DNA of 64,000 nucleotides, taken from assembly GCF_014697375.1 (NCBI RefSeq), contig NZ_JACJRS010000016.1, positions 1 through 64,000 of the forward strand, in the 5' to 3' direction. Below are positions 9,066 through 17,505 of the stretch, in pieces (within the stretch, counting starts at the first letter, position 1; every line of letters starts with the position of its first letter). Source of the stretch: Phormidium sp. FACHB-1136. GTDB taxonomy: Bacteria; Cyanobacteriota; Cyanobacteriia; Phormidesmidales; Phormidesmidaceae. The notes beneath the pieces were generated by a model that saw nothing but the letters and a program-made list of their open reading frames with translations, was not told the origin of the DNA and did not search any database. The translations under genes and the position numbers were made by a program.

Positions 9066-9140
9066 GGGCGAAGAGACCTCGCCCCTAGGGTTTGACGGTT
9101 TAGGAATCAAGGTTTTCTAATTCGGATTTGGTATCAGACT
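9066..9140 (-). repeat. Interspersed ~75-bp repeat, family with GGTCTCYTCGCCC end
   Basis: Read on the minus strand, this starts TGATACCAAATCCGA and ends GGGGCGAGGTCTCTTCGCCC. The same order of motifs occurs at 18402-18477 and 52547-52618 and, more diverged, at 10711-10765, 34880-34960 and 46573-46637. The GGCGAGG...CTCGCC end can fold into a short hairpin. All copies lie between genes. Confidence 0.65.
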
Positions 9141-9181
9141 CAATCCGATATATCTCGCTAGGTTAAAGACAGGGTTCAATT

Positions 9182-9964
9182 TCAATAGAGAAATCGCTCG
9201 AACCGTAGAACAGGTTCGGTTTTGAGGGGGGTGTAGCTGCCATCGTGGACTTCGTAGACCGCGAGGTGCGTATCGCTGACGTGGTATTGCTGGTTGCCGT
9301 CGATGGCGATGTAGATGGATCGGTTGACCGCCACATCGTCCGTGATGAGGGCGTCTTGGGTGGTTTTGTGAGTGCTTACGTAGCGCAATCCCTGGGCCGA
9401 TTGGCACAAATACACCGCGTAGGACTGGGTTTCAAAAAAGGCTTCCTGGCGATCACTGTCGCAGGGGTTGGTGGTAGACAGGGCGGGCGGGGCGGGGCGG
9501 TCGGTGGCTTGCCCCGGATCCGCAGCTAGGGGGGTGGCATTGCTGATGTCTACAAAATCCCCTCGCACCCAGCCCTCTCGCTCAGCTTCGGCATTTTGGG
9601 CATAGTACCAGGTGTGACCGCCTTCCCCCTCCGCCAGACGCAACAGACGCACTTCATCCCCCGCTGCACCGCTGCTGAGAATGGGCGATAGGGTGGTGGG
9701 CTGAGAACGCAGATTAATCTGCGCCCCTGGGGTTTGGCTGGTGAGGATCGTGACACGGGGCGGATCGATGACTGTGGCCCGAAAGCCGCCAATGGTTTCC
9801 TCGATAGGGCTTTCTGCCGCTGGGTCAGCGGTGCCAGCGGTGGGGGTACTGGCCTCAGTGGCCACGGTCTCGGACGAGCTACAGCCTGCAACGCCTAGCA
9901 GCACCGTTAGGCCAACCAATCCAGCCGCAAGCCAGGGTGTTTTTCCTCCAAAGGGACACAGCAT
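9182..9964 (-). CDS. Lipoprotein with bacterial SH3 domain
   Basis: This is a predicted lipoprotein of about 260 residues. With the start at MLCPFGGKTPW (9964) the signal peptide has a hydrophobic core and a lipobox LLGVAGC. A Thr/Ala/Pro-rich linker follows. Residues after it (GAQINLRSQPTTLSPIL, then TWYYAQNAEAEREGWVRG) are a typical bacterial SH3 domain, a fold that often binds cell-wall peptides. A C-terminal domain of about 90 residues (AYVDxLYQSAxGL-type texture, with two cysteines near CDSDR and VYLCQ) has no family I can name. The frame is open to 10018, but the upstream residues do not look like a signal peptide. A periplasmic or membrane-anchored location is inferred. Confidence 0.72.
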   Translation of the reverse strand: MLCPFGGKTPWLAAGLVGLTVLLGVAGCSSSETVATEASTPTAGTADPAAESPIEETIGGFRATVIDPPRVTILTSQTPGAQINLRSQPTTLSPILSSGAAGDEVRLLRLAEGEGGHTWYYAQNAEAEREGWVRGDFVDISNATPLAADPGQATDRPAPPALSTTNPCDSDRQEAFFETQSYAVYLCQSAQGLRYVSTHKTTQDALITDDVAVNRSIYIAIDGNQQYHVSDTHLAVYEVHDGSYTPLKTEPVLRFERFLY

Positions 9965-10120
9965 AGGGTTCTCCGGGACGATGATTCGCAATAGCAATGG
10001 CATAGAATCAGCCGCCATGCTACCCCATCTCTCGAAAAGTGTGCTCTCTAATTCCCCCGAAAAAGCCCCCCGAACAACTTCCTTGATAAATCCGTCGGCC
10101 CTTCGTCTCCAAAGGTGGCA

Positions 10121-10639
10121 TTACTCGCAGGCGGCAACGGAGATGGTATAGAAGTTGCCGTTAAGGCCACCAAGGCGGGTATTCACAAGGGCAGGCTGAC
10201 GGCCTGTGGGCGACCCAAAGGGAATGATGAACGTGCTGCCCGCTTCGGCATCGGCCCGGTCGCTAAAGACTTTCTCAGAACCACCGTGGGACATCCGAAG
10301 ATGCACATCCAGCCAGTAGGGGGCGGTATTTTCCGGTGTCACCATGGCCACGAAATAGGTGAAGTTGGGCTGGTTGGGCACCAGCCAATCGGTATGCCAA
10401 TTGTTTCCTAAAATGGCTCGATTTTCGATGCGGCGACGAATTTCCGTTTGCCCCGTCGTCACCTCTTGTAGCGCCACGCAGGAACGCCCCGTCCCGGTGG
10501 GAGAGGTCATGGTTTGGGCTAGATCTGTCGTTTGGGGCGAACCCAGATCGGTTGAGTTTGCCGTAGCGAGAGAGGGCAGCATTGCCGCAGTAGTAACAAC
10601 TACCGCCAGGGTAGCCGCCAGGGATTTGAAAGTCATCAT
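10121..10639 (-). CDS. Secreted protein of unknown function
   Basis: This 172-residue protein has a clear signal peptide: MMTFKSLAATLAVVVTTA, then small residues up to SLATANS. The mature part has two cysteines (near GRSCVALQ and at VAACE, four residues from the end) that could form a disulfide. It is rich in Gly, Thr and aromatic residues, for example ENTAPYWLDVHLRM and GNFYTISVAACE, suggesting a compact beta-sandwich. I do not recognise the family. Either Met 1 or Met 2 can be the start. It lies in line with the SH3 lipoprotein but about 155 bases separate them. Confidence 0.65.
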   Translation of the reverse strand: MMTFKSLAATLAVVVTTAAMLPSLATANSTDLGSPQTTDLAQTMTSPTGTGRSCVALQEVTTGQTEIRRRIENRAILGNNWHTDWLVPNQPNFTYFVAMVTPENTAPYWLDVHLRMSHGGSEKVFSDRADAEAGSTFIIPFGSPTGRQPALVNTRLGGLNGNFYTISVAACE

Positions 10640-10710
10640 GGTTAAACGTCCTAGACTTTAAAGACTGGAAAGAAGGGTTAGAGAACTTATACTCGATCCG
10701 GCTGGCTTGT

Positions 10711-10765
10711 CCTCGGTATTGGCGGGCGGGGAGACCTTGCCCCTACAGCTTGTCGGGCTAGGAAT
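10711..10765 (-). repeat. Diverged copy of the ~75-bp interspersed repeat
   Basis: GGCGGGCGGGGAGACCTTGC followed by CCCTACAGCTTGTCGGGC resembles the end of the repeat seen at 9066-9140 and 18402-18477. The TACCAAATCCG end is not conserved here. It lies between the secreted protein and the DUF1269 gene. Confidence 0.45.
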
Positions 10766-10823
10766 GGAACTTTTCCCGCCCGCCATCATCGGCTACAGAC
10801 CTATGGGATCGTGCCGTTTGCGC

Positions 10824-11318
10824 CTACAGTTCAGCGCCGAAATCTTCCCGTAGCTTGGCTTCCTGATCTGTCGAGAGATTGGACTGGATCAACTCGCCCA
10901 TTTCATCGGGGGCAAAGGCTTCACTCACCTTATCCACGGTGACTTGCCCCGTCAGCAAAAACAGAGCCGAAGTACCTTCGGTCACCTTTTCGCGCAGATC
11001 CTTGATGAAGTCGTCGTTAATGCCGTAGTCGGTAAATTTGCCGGACAGGGCACCTGCCGCTGCGCCCACAATCATGCCAAACAGGGGCACCAAAAAGATG
11101 AGGCCAAACAGCATTCCCCAAAAGGCACCGCCGAGGGCACCCACGCCCACGGTACTTACGGCCTGATAGGTTTTAGGCTTTTTGCGCCCCGTGGGCCAGG
11201 TCACCACAGCGGCATCCAACACGGTGATCAGTTCTTGCTTTTGCAGTCCTTCCAATTTGGCCAGAGCGCTTTCTGCACCCTCGGCGGTCTTAAATTTCCA
11301 AACCGTTAACGTAGACAT
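10824..11318 (-). CDS. DUF1269 domain-containing membrane protein
   Basis: The 164-residue protein matches the DUF1269 pattern. The N-terminal ferredoxin-like stretch (MSTLTVWKFKTAEGAESALA, then LDAAVVTWPTGRKKPKTYQ) is followed by a glycine-rich hydrophobic hairpin (GALGGAFWGMLFGLIFLVPL, then FGMIVGAAAGALSG) that probably inserts in the membrane. A C-terminal part with LREKVTEGTSALFLLTGQ follows. Function is unknown; family members are often stress-linked, but that is not shown here. It is preceded by a purine-rich GGAGAATT site and appears monocistronic. Confidence 0.78.
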   Translation of the reverse strand: MSTLTVWKFKTAEGAESALAKLEGLQKQELITVLDAAVVTWPTGRKKPKTYQAVSTVGVGALGGAFWGMLFGLIFLVPLFGMIVGAAAGALSGKFTDYGINDDFIKDLREKVTEGTSALFLLTGQVTVDKVSEAFAPDEMGELIQSNLSTDQEAKLREDFGAEL

Positions 11319-11458
11319 GAAATTCTCCTATTCAGCATCATTCATCGACGGAGGTGATCATTCATCCGATTGCCCTTGTTGAGAATCAATGGGCTTCCCC
11401 AGTGTAAAGCATGACCGCAAAGGGAAAGTTAAGCCCATCTATAGATATGGCATTCCCC

Positions 11459-11848
11459 CTAGGGAGGTAAAATTTGGTAGGACACCAGTCGATGAATTTG
11501 GGCAGACAGCGTTGATGGGTTGAAGGGTTTAGATATGGCCCCTAAAAATCCCATCTGGTGCAGTTCTGAAATCGTAAACCAATCGGCCTTAGCGCTGATT
11601 AATACAATGGGAATTGCCCGACGCTGGGAGTCGCGTTTAAGCTGTTCCATCAGCAATAGGGCATCGTCCTCTGGGGTAGAGGCATCCACCAAAATGACAT
11701 TGGGATGATGTTGGTTACAAAGCGAAATTCCCTCCTGAATTGATCGAGACGAGGTAACCTCCCAGTCTCCTAGTTCGCCTAGACAAGCATCAAGGACAGA
11801 CCGAAGACTGGCTTCATGCTCAATCAAGAGCAACCTTGAACTGGGCAT
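11459..11848 (-). CDS. Stand-alone response regulator (receiver domain only)
   Basis: This is a single receiver domain of 129 residues. The phosphoacceptor is D55 in NVILVDASTPEDD, the conserved Ser/Thr is in IVLISAKAD and the Lys is in GAISKPFNPSTL. The acidic pair at the end of strand 1 reads LLLIEHEAS, so one of the two metal-binding acids has become His, which may weaken magnesium binding. There is no output domain, so it would act by protein contact. It closely resembles the receiver at 12134-12523 and probably belongs to the same relay. The 285 bases upstream of it (11849-12133) show no other feature. Confidence 0.82.
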   Translation of the reverse strand: MPSSRLLLIEHEASLRSVLDACLGELGDWEVTSSRSIQEGISLCNQHHPNVILVDASTPEDDALLLMEQLKRDSQRRAIPIVLISAKADWFTISELHQMGFLGAISKPFNPSTLSAQIHRLVSYQILPP

Positions 11849-12133
11849 AGTTCGCCCCTCAAAATAGGAATGAGTTGCCGTATCACCAACCGATATCTAG
11901 CCATAAAAGCGCAAGACCTCTCCAGAAATGAGGTGCTGCGAACATGGTGATCGCACTCTGGCTAGGGTGGTTTCCCTGGCCAGACCTGTACCCCATTGGA
12001 GAAGCGCCACTAGTCAAATCAGTAGCTTAGACTACTGATATTACCTGTTCTGAAGTCTACGAAAAAACTATAGGAAAGTCATAGGACTGGTGGGCATAAA
12101 ATCCAAGCAACGATGCCGAAAAAGAGATGGAAT

Positions 12134-12523
12134 TTAGCCCATAGGGGGTACTTCCCAGGCCAGCAAATCGGTGATTTGAGAGGCTAGGCTGAGGGGGTTG
12201 AAAGGTTTAGTGATCACCCCGGCCAGAGGCAGAGCGGCAAAGTGAGATCGATCCCGCGCCAGCACCTTGGAGGTGAGCACAATCACCGGGATGGCTTGGG
12301 TGGCGGAGTGTTGCTGAAGCTGGGCAAAGAGGTCGAAGCCGTCCATGTCGGGCATGGAAATATCCAGCAAAATGGCGTCGGGCTGTTCGGCGGTGGCCAC
12401 CTGCAACCCCGCTTGCCCAGAGGCCGCTTCCAACACCTGCCATCCCGCCAATTCCTCTAGGGCGGCTTGCACAATGGTGCGAATGTCGTCTTCGTCGTCC
12501 ACAATCAACAGGCGTTTAGGCAT
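12134..12523 (-). CDS. Single-domain response regulator, partner of the upstream histidine kinase
   Basis: This 129-residue receiver starts MPKRLLIVDDEDDIRTIVQ, with a full acidic pocket. The phosphoacceptor is D54 in DAILLDISMPDMDG, Thr is in VIVLTSKV and Lys is in VITKPFNPLSL. The start overlaps the end of the kinase gene by eight bases, indicating translational coupling and a shared job. The same reading frame stays open far upstream, to 12964, through the heptamer repeat of the kinase gene. Those upstream codons are a shadow of the kinase, but they mean a frame change there could fuse the two proteins. Confidence 0.88.
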   Translation of the reverse strand: MPKRLLIVDDEDDIRTIVQAALEELAGWQVLEAASGQAGLQVATAEQPDAILLDISMPDMDGFDLFAQLQQHSATQAIPVIVLTSKVLARDRSHFAALPLAGVITKPFNPLSLASQITDLLAWEVPPMG

Positions 12524-15500
12524 GGGTTTGCTCCGCTGGGTCGATGGCGAGGGTGAGGGGCAGAACGACGGAGAAGGTGCTGCCTTGACCGAGTTGACTC
12601 TCCACCCAAATGCGGCCCTGGTGTTGTTCCACAATGCGTTTGCAGATGGCGAGGCCCAAACCTGTCCCTCCCCGTTGGCGCGAGTCCGAGGCATCCACCT
12701 GCTGGAATTGATCGAAGATGTGGTCGAGTTTGTCGGCGGGGATGCCGCGTCCTTGGTCTTGGACAGTGATGAGGAGATGGGTGGGTGGGGAGTGGGGAGT
12801 CGGGAGTCGGGAGTCGGGAGTCGGGAGTCGGGAGTCGGGAGTCGGGAGTCGGGAGTCGGGAGGCCGATCAGTTTGGTCGATGGGGGTGGCTCGGAGCCAG
12901 ACGGTGCTGCCCGGATTGGAGAATTTGATGGCGTTGCTGAGCAGGTTGGTGAGGGTTTGTACAATGGCGTCGGGGGCGGCTTGCAGGGTGGTAGGGATGG
13001 GCTGGGCGTCTAGGGTGATGCGGGCCTGATCAGCGAGGGCTTTCACGCTGTCGAGGGCTTGGGCAAAGAGGTCTTCGACTTGACAGGGTTCGGGTTCGAG
13101 CTGCACCCGACCCGATTCTAGCCGCTCGAAGCTGAGGATGTCGTCTACTAAATGCACCAGGCGTTCGCTGTTGTTGATGGCGATATCGAGCATGGCCTTG
13201 GCTTTTTCGGGGCGATCTTGATAGACGCCAGCCCCCAATAGGGCCAAAGCGCCCTGGATGGAGGTGATGGGGGTACGCAGTTCGTGGCTAACGATGGAGA
13301 TAAACTCGTCCTTCATGCGGTCGATGGCTTGGCGTTCGCGGATATCCTGCACATGGCCGACGGAGTAGAGGGGCTGGCCGTTGCCATCGTAGACCGGGGC
13401 GGCGTTGATGATCACCGGGATGGCCTCCCCTTGCTTGGTGAGGTAGCGTTTTTCGATCTGGTAAATGGGCAGGTCCCCAGCCATCATGCGCTGAAACCCT
13501 TGCCAATCGGCCTCGCGTTCATCGGGATGGGTGATGTCTTGGAAGGTCATCTGCCGCAGTTCGGCTTCGCGGTAGCCCAGCAGGGCGCAGTATTGGGGGT
13601 TGGCCATCACAAACTGGCCCGTGGGCGACACCAGGGAAATGCCGTAGGGAGCATGGTCGAAGGCGCGGCGGAAACGGGCTTCGCTCTGGCGCAGGGCATC
13701 TTCGGCGAGGCGGCGTTCGGTAATGTTTTCCACGGTGCCCACAATGCGCGTCACCTGTCCCCGGTCATCCGCCAAGGGAAAGGCTTTGGATCGCAGCCAG
13801 CGCAGTTCGCCCATGGGGGTCATGTAGCGATACTCTTGGTCGAAATTTTCCCCTCGCTGCTCCCGGAGTAGGGCAGCATCAATGCGGGGTCGATCCTCTG
13901 GGTGAATGCACGCTAGCCAGCGATCTTGGCTGAGGGCCGAGCGAGACTCTGAATCAGTGGGCGAAGGGGACAGGCCCAGCACGTTTCCATAGGCCGGGTT
14001 GACGTAGGAATAGCGCTGGTCGAGGAGTTCGTAGACAAAAAAGCCCTCCTCCACGGTTTCCGCCAGTTGCCGAAAGCGGGTTTCGCTCTCCTGCAACGCC
14101 CTGGCTAGGCGGTGTAGGTCGGTGAGGTTGCGTACCACAAACAGCATTTCCTCGGTTCCCATGGGCACCATCCGCACCTCCTGCCAAAGGGCTTCTCCTT
14201 GGACTTCAAGGGCGTATTCGTAGCGCTGGGTTTCGCCCGTGGCAAAGGCCCGCTCCATGGTTTGCAGGTAGGGGGGCAGCAGATCGGGGGGGAGCACCTG
14301 GCGCAGGTTGTTGCCCACGGCAAAGTAGGGTAAATCCGTAGGAAAGGTGGCAGCGGGCTTAATTTCTAGATAGGTGCCGTCTCGGCGGGTGCGCACAATC
14401 AGGTCGGGCAGGGCTTCTAGGATGGCGCGTTTCTGGGCCTCGCTTTGCAGGCGGGCTTCCTCGGCCTGTCGCCGCTGGCTAATGTCAATCACCACCCCAT
14501 ACCAGGCCACCTCTCCCCCTGATCGACACTTGGGGATGGAACTGCCCTGGAGCCACTTGATCGCCCCGGACGGATTGATCACTCGCCATTCGTGGTGAAA
14601 AGGCTGGAGGGTCTCTAGGCTATGCTGCACGGCAATGGCGTAGTCAGCCTGATCATCGGGGTGGATGCGGCTGAGCAACACCTGGGCATCGGCCATAATG
14701 TCGGCCACCGGGATTTCGTGGATGACCTCAATAGCACGGCTGATGTGTTCAAAATAAAAGCTGCCGTCGGGACGCTGTACCAAAATATAAATATTGGCCG
14801 GAGAGGTTTCGGAAATTTCCCGGAATCGGGCTTCACTTTCCTTGAGCGCCCGTTCCACACGTTTGCGGTCGGTGATGTCGTGGAAGGTGAGGATCACCTG
14901 ATCCTGGTCAGCTAGCGTCTGCACCTCCGCCGACAGCAGCACCGTGAGGATGTCCCCCATTCCAGTACGCATCTCCACCTCTAAATCCCGCACCCGCCCC
15001 TGCGACCTCAGCAAATGCCAACACTGTTGGCGCTGGTTCAGATCGACCCACAGATGTGGTTCCAAGGCCGTATGCCCCACCATCGCGTTCTGGGATCGGC
15101 TCAATACCGTGAGCAAGCTTTGATTGACCGCCAGAATGCGGCCCTCGGCCAGGGTAGCGATGGCCATAGGCACCGGGCTCGTGCGAAAGATCGTTGTGAA
15201 TTTGGCCTCCGATTCATCCAGGGCCGTTTGGAGGGTACGAAAGGCTTGCTGCAACTGGTCAGCCATCTGGTTAAACGCCTTGGCCAAGCCATTCAGTTCG
15301 CGAATGGGGCTATCGGTGGGTAAACGCTGGCTCAGATCCCCCGATGCCAGGGCTTGACTGGCCCAGTGATAGCGTCCCAGCCGCCGCAAAAACAGCTTTG
15401 CCACCACCAGTCCCAATCCCAACGCACTCACCACCCCCAGCAACCACAGCAGCATCGCCTGCCACGGATATCGAGCCAGGTGGCCCATGACCTGATGATT

Positions 15501-15626
15501 GCGGTAGGCAAAATAGCCCATCCCCGCCAAGGAACTCAGGGCCGAAACCGCCAGGGGAATGGTCATCACCCAAAACAGCGAAATACTGGCCAACTGGCGC
15601 AGGGATCGAGAGATCGGCGGTTTCAT
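12516..15626 (-). CDS. Membrane-bound multi-PAS sensor histidine kinase with in-frame heptamer repeat
   Basis: The kinase is about 1036 residues. Two membrane segments lie near residues 15-35 and 55-75, then HAMP (about 80-135), then a chain of about five PAS domains (135-775). The PAS-associated ends read FHDITDRKRVE, VVIDISQRRQAEEA, VGTVENITERRLAEDA and VGHVQDIRERQAID. The HisKA phosphoacceptor is in IVSHELRTPITS (His about 781). The ATPase domain has N box NLLSNAIKF, G1 DQGRGIP, F box FDQFQQVD and G2 GGTGLGLAICK. Between N box and G1 a PDSRLPT-type repeat of about 28 residues is inserted, encoded by 7-bp DNA repeats. I chose the ATG at 15626, not a TTG at 15635. It is the middle gene of a three-gene relay. 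Confidence 0.9.
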   Translation of the reverse strand: MKPPISRSLRQLASISLFWVMTIPLAVSALSSLAGMGYFAYRNHQVMGHLARYPWQAMLLWLLGVVSALGLGLVVAKLFLRRLGRYHWASQALASGDLSQRLPTDSPIRELNGLAKAFNQMADQLQQAFRTLQTALDESEAKFTTIFRTSPVPMAIATLAEGRILAVNQSLLTVLSRSQNAMVGHTALEPHLWVDLNQRQQCWHLLRSQGRVRDLEVEMRTGMGDILTVLLSAEVQTLADQDQVILTFHDITDRKRVERALKESEARFREISETSPANIYILVQRPDGSFYFEHISRAIEVIHEIPVADIMADAQVLLSRIHPDDQADYAIAVQHSLETLQPFHHEWRVINPSGAIKWLQGSSIPKCRSGGEVAWYGVVIDISQRRQAEEARLQSEAQKRAILEALPDLIVRTRRDGTYLEIKPAATFPTDLPYFAVGNNLRQVLPPDLLPPYLQTMERAFATGETQRYEYALEVQGEALWQEVRMVPMGTEEMLFVVRNLTDLHRLARALQESETRFRQLAETVEEGFFVYELLDQRYSYVNPAYGNVLGLSPSPTDSESRSALSQDRWLACIHPEDRPRIDAALLREQRGENFDQEYRYMTPMGELRWLRSKAFPLADDRGQVTRIVGTVENITERRLAEDALRQSEARFRRAFDHAPYGISLVSPTGQFVMANPQYCALLGYREAELRQMTFQDITHPDEREADWQGFQRMMAGDLPIYQIEKRYLTKQGEAIPVIINAAPVYDGNGQPLYSVGHVQDIRERQAIDRMKDEFISIVSHELRTPITSIQGALALLGAGVYQDRPEKAKAMLDIAINNSERLVHLVDDILSFERLESGRVQLEPEPCQVEDLFAQALDSVKALADQARITLDAQPIPTTLQAAPDAIVQTLTNLLSNAIKFSNPGSTVWLRATPIDQTDRPPDSRLPTPDSRLPTPDSRLPTPHSPPTHLLITVQDQGRGIPADKLDHIFDQFQQVDASDSRQRGGTGLGLAICKRIVEQHQGRIWVESQLGQGSTFSVVLPLTLAIDPAEQTHA
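12791..12860. repeat. 7-bp tandem repeat tract inside the histidine kinase gene
   Basis: The unit AGTCGGG (plus strand) occurs nine times in a row at a strict 7-bp spacing, starting at 12798, preceded by one altered unit (AGTGGGG). Three units encode seven residues, giving the protein repeat PDSRLPT. Heptamer tandem repeats are known in cyanobacteria as STRR sequences. Because 7 is not a multiple of 3, any change in copy number not divisible by three shifts the kinase reading frame. Confidence 0.92.
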
Positions 15627-15644
15627 GGAAATCAAGCCATCAGA

Positions 15645-16742
15645 TCAATTAGGTGAGGACAAGTCTGCGGCGAGGGCTTGTTTGAGGGTAGCCAGATGGC
15701 GCTGCATTTGGGTGGCGAGGTGGGGGAGGTCGTTCTCGGCGGCAGTGGGATGCAGAAGCGCTTCAATTTCCTCGGCGGCGGCGGCGGCTGGGCCATAGCC
15801 AAACATTCCCAGTCCTCCAGCTAGGCGATGGGCTTCAGTGAAGGCCCGCTGGCGATCCCCTGAGGTGAGGGTGCCTGCGGCCCAGGCGACGGCGGTGTGA
15901 TCGAGCATCCTGAGCCGTTGGTCTAGGGTGGCCTGGAAACGCTGGGTTGCCCCGGCTAGGGCGTTGGCTAATCGGGGCGGTAGAGGAACGTCGGGATCGG
16001 AGTCCTCCGGGGATAATGGCTCAGCGGACGATGACGCTAGAGAATTGACATTCTCCGCGATACCCGCCGCCGGAGCCCGCAGCCGATAGCCCAGACCATA
16101 GACCGTTTCGATGGGGCCGTTGGTTATGCCCGCCCGCTTCAGCCGTTGCCGCAGGTCTTTAATCAAATTCGTGACCGATCCCTCCACTGGGGTATCGGCC
16201 ATGGGCCAAAGATGGTCAATAATGGCACTGCGGGTGAGCAATCGCTGGGGATGGCGCAGAAATAGCTCCAGAAGCTCATATTCCTTGGGGCGACAGGGAA
16301 TACTTTGCCCTTGGTATTCCACCTGGGCCTGGGCGGGGTCTAGGGTGAGATCGCCCCAGCGCAGCACCGGATCCGCCACAACCTGATTGCGCCGCAGCAA
16401 AGCCCGTACCCTGGCCAGCAGTTGAGACGGCTCCGAGGATTTGGCTAAATAGTCGTCGGCCCCGGCATCTAGCCCTGCCACAATGTCGTCGTTGGCATCC
16501 CGCACGGTCAGCATCAAAATCGGGGTGCATTGTCCCTGTTGGCGGAGCTTCCGGCAGACCTCTATCCCATTCAGGCTGGGCAGGTGCCAATCCACAATCA
16601 GCAAATCGTAGGGCCACTGCATCGCCATCTCCAGCCCCATCGATCCATCCACCACCACGTCCACCGCATAGTGATGGCGAGATAGCATAGCCGCTAGACG
16701 TTCACTGGTGGGCGGGTCATCTTCTAACAGCAGAATCTTCAT
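15645..16742 (-). CDS. OmpR-type response regulator with C-terminal Hpt domain
   Basis: The 365-residue protein has three parts. The receiver (1-120) has phosphoacceptor D51 in LLIVDWHLPSLNG. A winged-helix DNA-binding domain (about 125-220) has EYELLELFLRHPQRLLTRS and VTNLIKDLRQRLKRAG. After an acidic linker comes an Hpt domain with H305 in EAHRLAGGLGMFGYG. A receiver, a DNA-binding output and a phosphotransfer module in one chain suggest it both regulates genes and relays phosphate. The frame is open to 16856 through a 16-bp tandem repeat, but the receiver clearly starts at MKILLLEDDPP. It lies 18 bases upstream of the kinase gene, so they are co-transcribed. Confidence 0.9.
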   Translation of the reverse strand: MKILLLEDDPPTSERLAAMLSRHHYAVDVVVDGSMGLEMAMQWPYDLLIVDWHLPSLNGIEVCRKLRQQGQCTPILMLTVRDANDDIVAGLDAGADDYLAKSSEPSQLLARVRALLRRNQVVADPVLRWGDLTLDPAQAQVEYQGQSIPCRPKEYELLELFLRHPQRLLTRSAIIDHLWPMADTPVEGSVTNLIKDLRQRLKRAGITNGPIETVYGLGYRLRAPAAGIAENVNSLASSSAEPLSPEDSDPDVPLPPRLANALAGATQRFQATLDQRLRMLDHTAVAWAAGTLTSGDRQRAFTEAHRLAGGLGMFGYGPAAAAAEEIEALLHPTAAENDLPHLATQMQRHLATLKQALAADLSSPN

Positions 16743-16747
16743 CGACA

Positions 16748-16827
16748 CAGATCCCCAGGCAAACAGATCCCCAGGCAAACAGATCCCCAGGCAAACAGAT
16801 CCCCAGGCAAACAGATCCCCAGGCAAT
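16748..16827. repeat. 16-bp tandem repeat, five copies, just upstream of the Hpt response regulator
   Basis: The unit CAGATCCCCAGGCAAA occurs five times at exact 16-bp spacing (16748, 16764, 16780, 16796, 16812); the last copy ends AATG instead of AAAC. On the coding strand each unit contains CTGGGGATC, and the copy nearest the gene puts GGGG about 10 bases before the ATG. There are no spacers, so it is not a CRISPR array. Confidence 0.93.
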
Positions 16828-16888
16828 GAATCATAATAGTCGGTTTCGTGGCCCACCTAGATTCGGAACACCCTGGGCGAAGGATCGG

Positions 16889-17368
16889 TTAGCCTTGCAC
16901 TAACAGGGCAACGGCATGGACGGCAATGCCCTCCTGCCGACCCACGGGGCCAAGGCCTTCGTTGGTCGTGGCCTTCACCCCCACCTGGCTGGGGTCTACC
17001 CCCAACACCGTCGCCAATTGGGTGCGCATGGCCTCGATGTGGGGCTTCATTTTGGGCTGCTCGGCCACAATCACGCTATCCACATTGCCCACCGTCCAGC
17101 CCCGTTCCTGCACCATGGCATTCACCTGGGCCAACAGTTTCAGGCTATCGGCCCCCGCCCATTCGGGATCGCCGGGGGGAAAATAGAGCCCAATATCGCC
17201 CAGACTGAGCGCCCCCAACAGCGCATCCATAATCGCATGGGTGAGCACGTCGGCATCGCTGTGGCCATCCAAGCCGTGGGAATGGGGAAGAGTGACACCA
17301 CCCAAAATGAGCGGTCGCCCCTCCACGAGGCGGTGAATATCGTAGCCATTGCCAATGCGGATCGCCAT
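16889..17368 (-). CDS. ispF: 2-C-methyl-D-erythritol 2,4-cyclodiphosphate synthase
   Basis: IspF makes the cyclic diphosphate intermediate of the non-mevalonate isoprenoid pathway, feeding carotenoids, phytol and quinones. The protein is about 159 residues, the normal size. Metal ligands are visible in [13 protein letters not shown] and in [30 protein letters not shown] and the C-terminal [19 protein letters not shown] are also family hallmarks. I prefer the fourth codon ([14 protein letters not shown]) to the first Met at 17377 because family members begin there. The gene diverges from the Uma2 gene. ispH, from the same pathway, is at 32702. Confidence 0.95.
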   Translation of the reverse strand: MAIRIGNGYDIHRLVEGRPLILGGVTLPHSHGLDGHSDADVLTHAIMDALLGALSLGDIGLYFPPGDPEWAGADSLKLLAQVNAMVQERGWTVGNVDSVIVAEQPKMKPHIEAMRTQLATVLGVDPSQVGVKATTNEGLGPVGRQEGIAVHAVALLVQG

Positions 17369-17505
17369 CGGATTCATTGCGGTATTGGGGAAGTCTTTGC
17401 GGGGTACGTAACGGTTGTATCACGAAGGGGGATCGGGACAAGGGGAAGAATTCGCTAAAATCAACCCATCGTTGTCAGCCCATCTCTCCAGGAGCAACCC
17501 CTCCC

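Noticed and set aside
12791-12860. Heptamer tract as a CRISPR or assembly artefact
   Set aside because: Too short and spacer-free for CRISPR. The frame is preserved and the tract encodes a regular peptide in a loop, so I treat it as real, though read support should be checked.
12524-12964. N-terminal extension of the receiver protein to 276 residues
   Set aside because: The extra codons are the kinase gene read in another frame. The receiver itself starts at MPKRLL.
12345-13871. Plus-strand frames opposite the histidine kinase and receiver genes
   Set aside because: Shadow frames; the minus strand encodes well-conserved kinase and receiver motifs.
16748-16827. CRISPR-like array of short repeats
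   Set aside because: The units are directly joined with no spacers, are only 16 bp long and there are no cas genes nearby.
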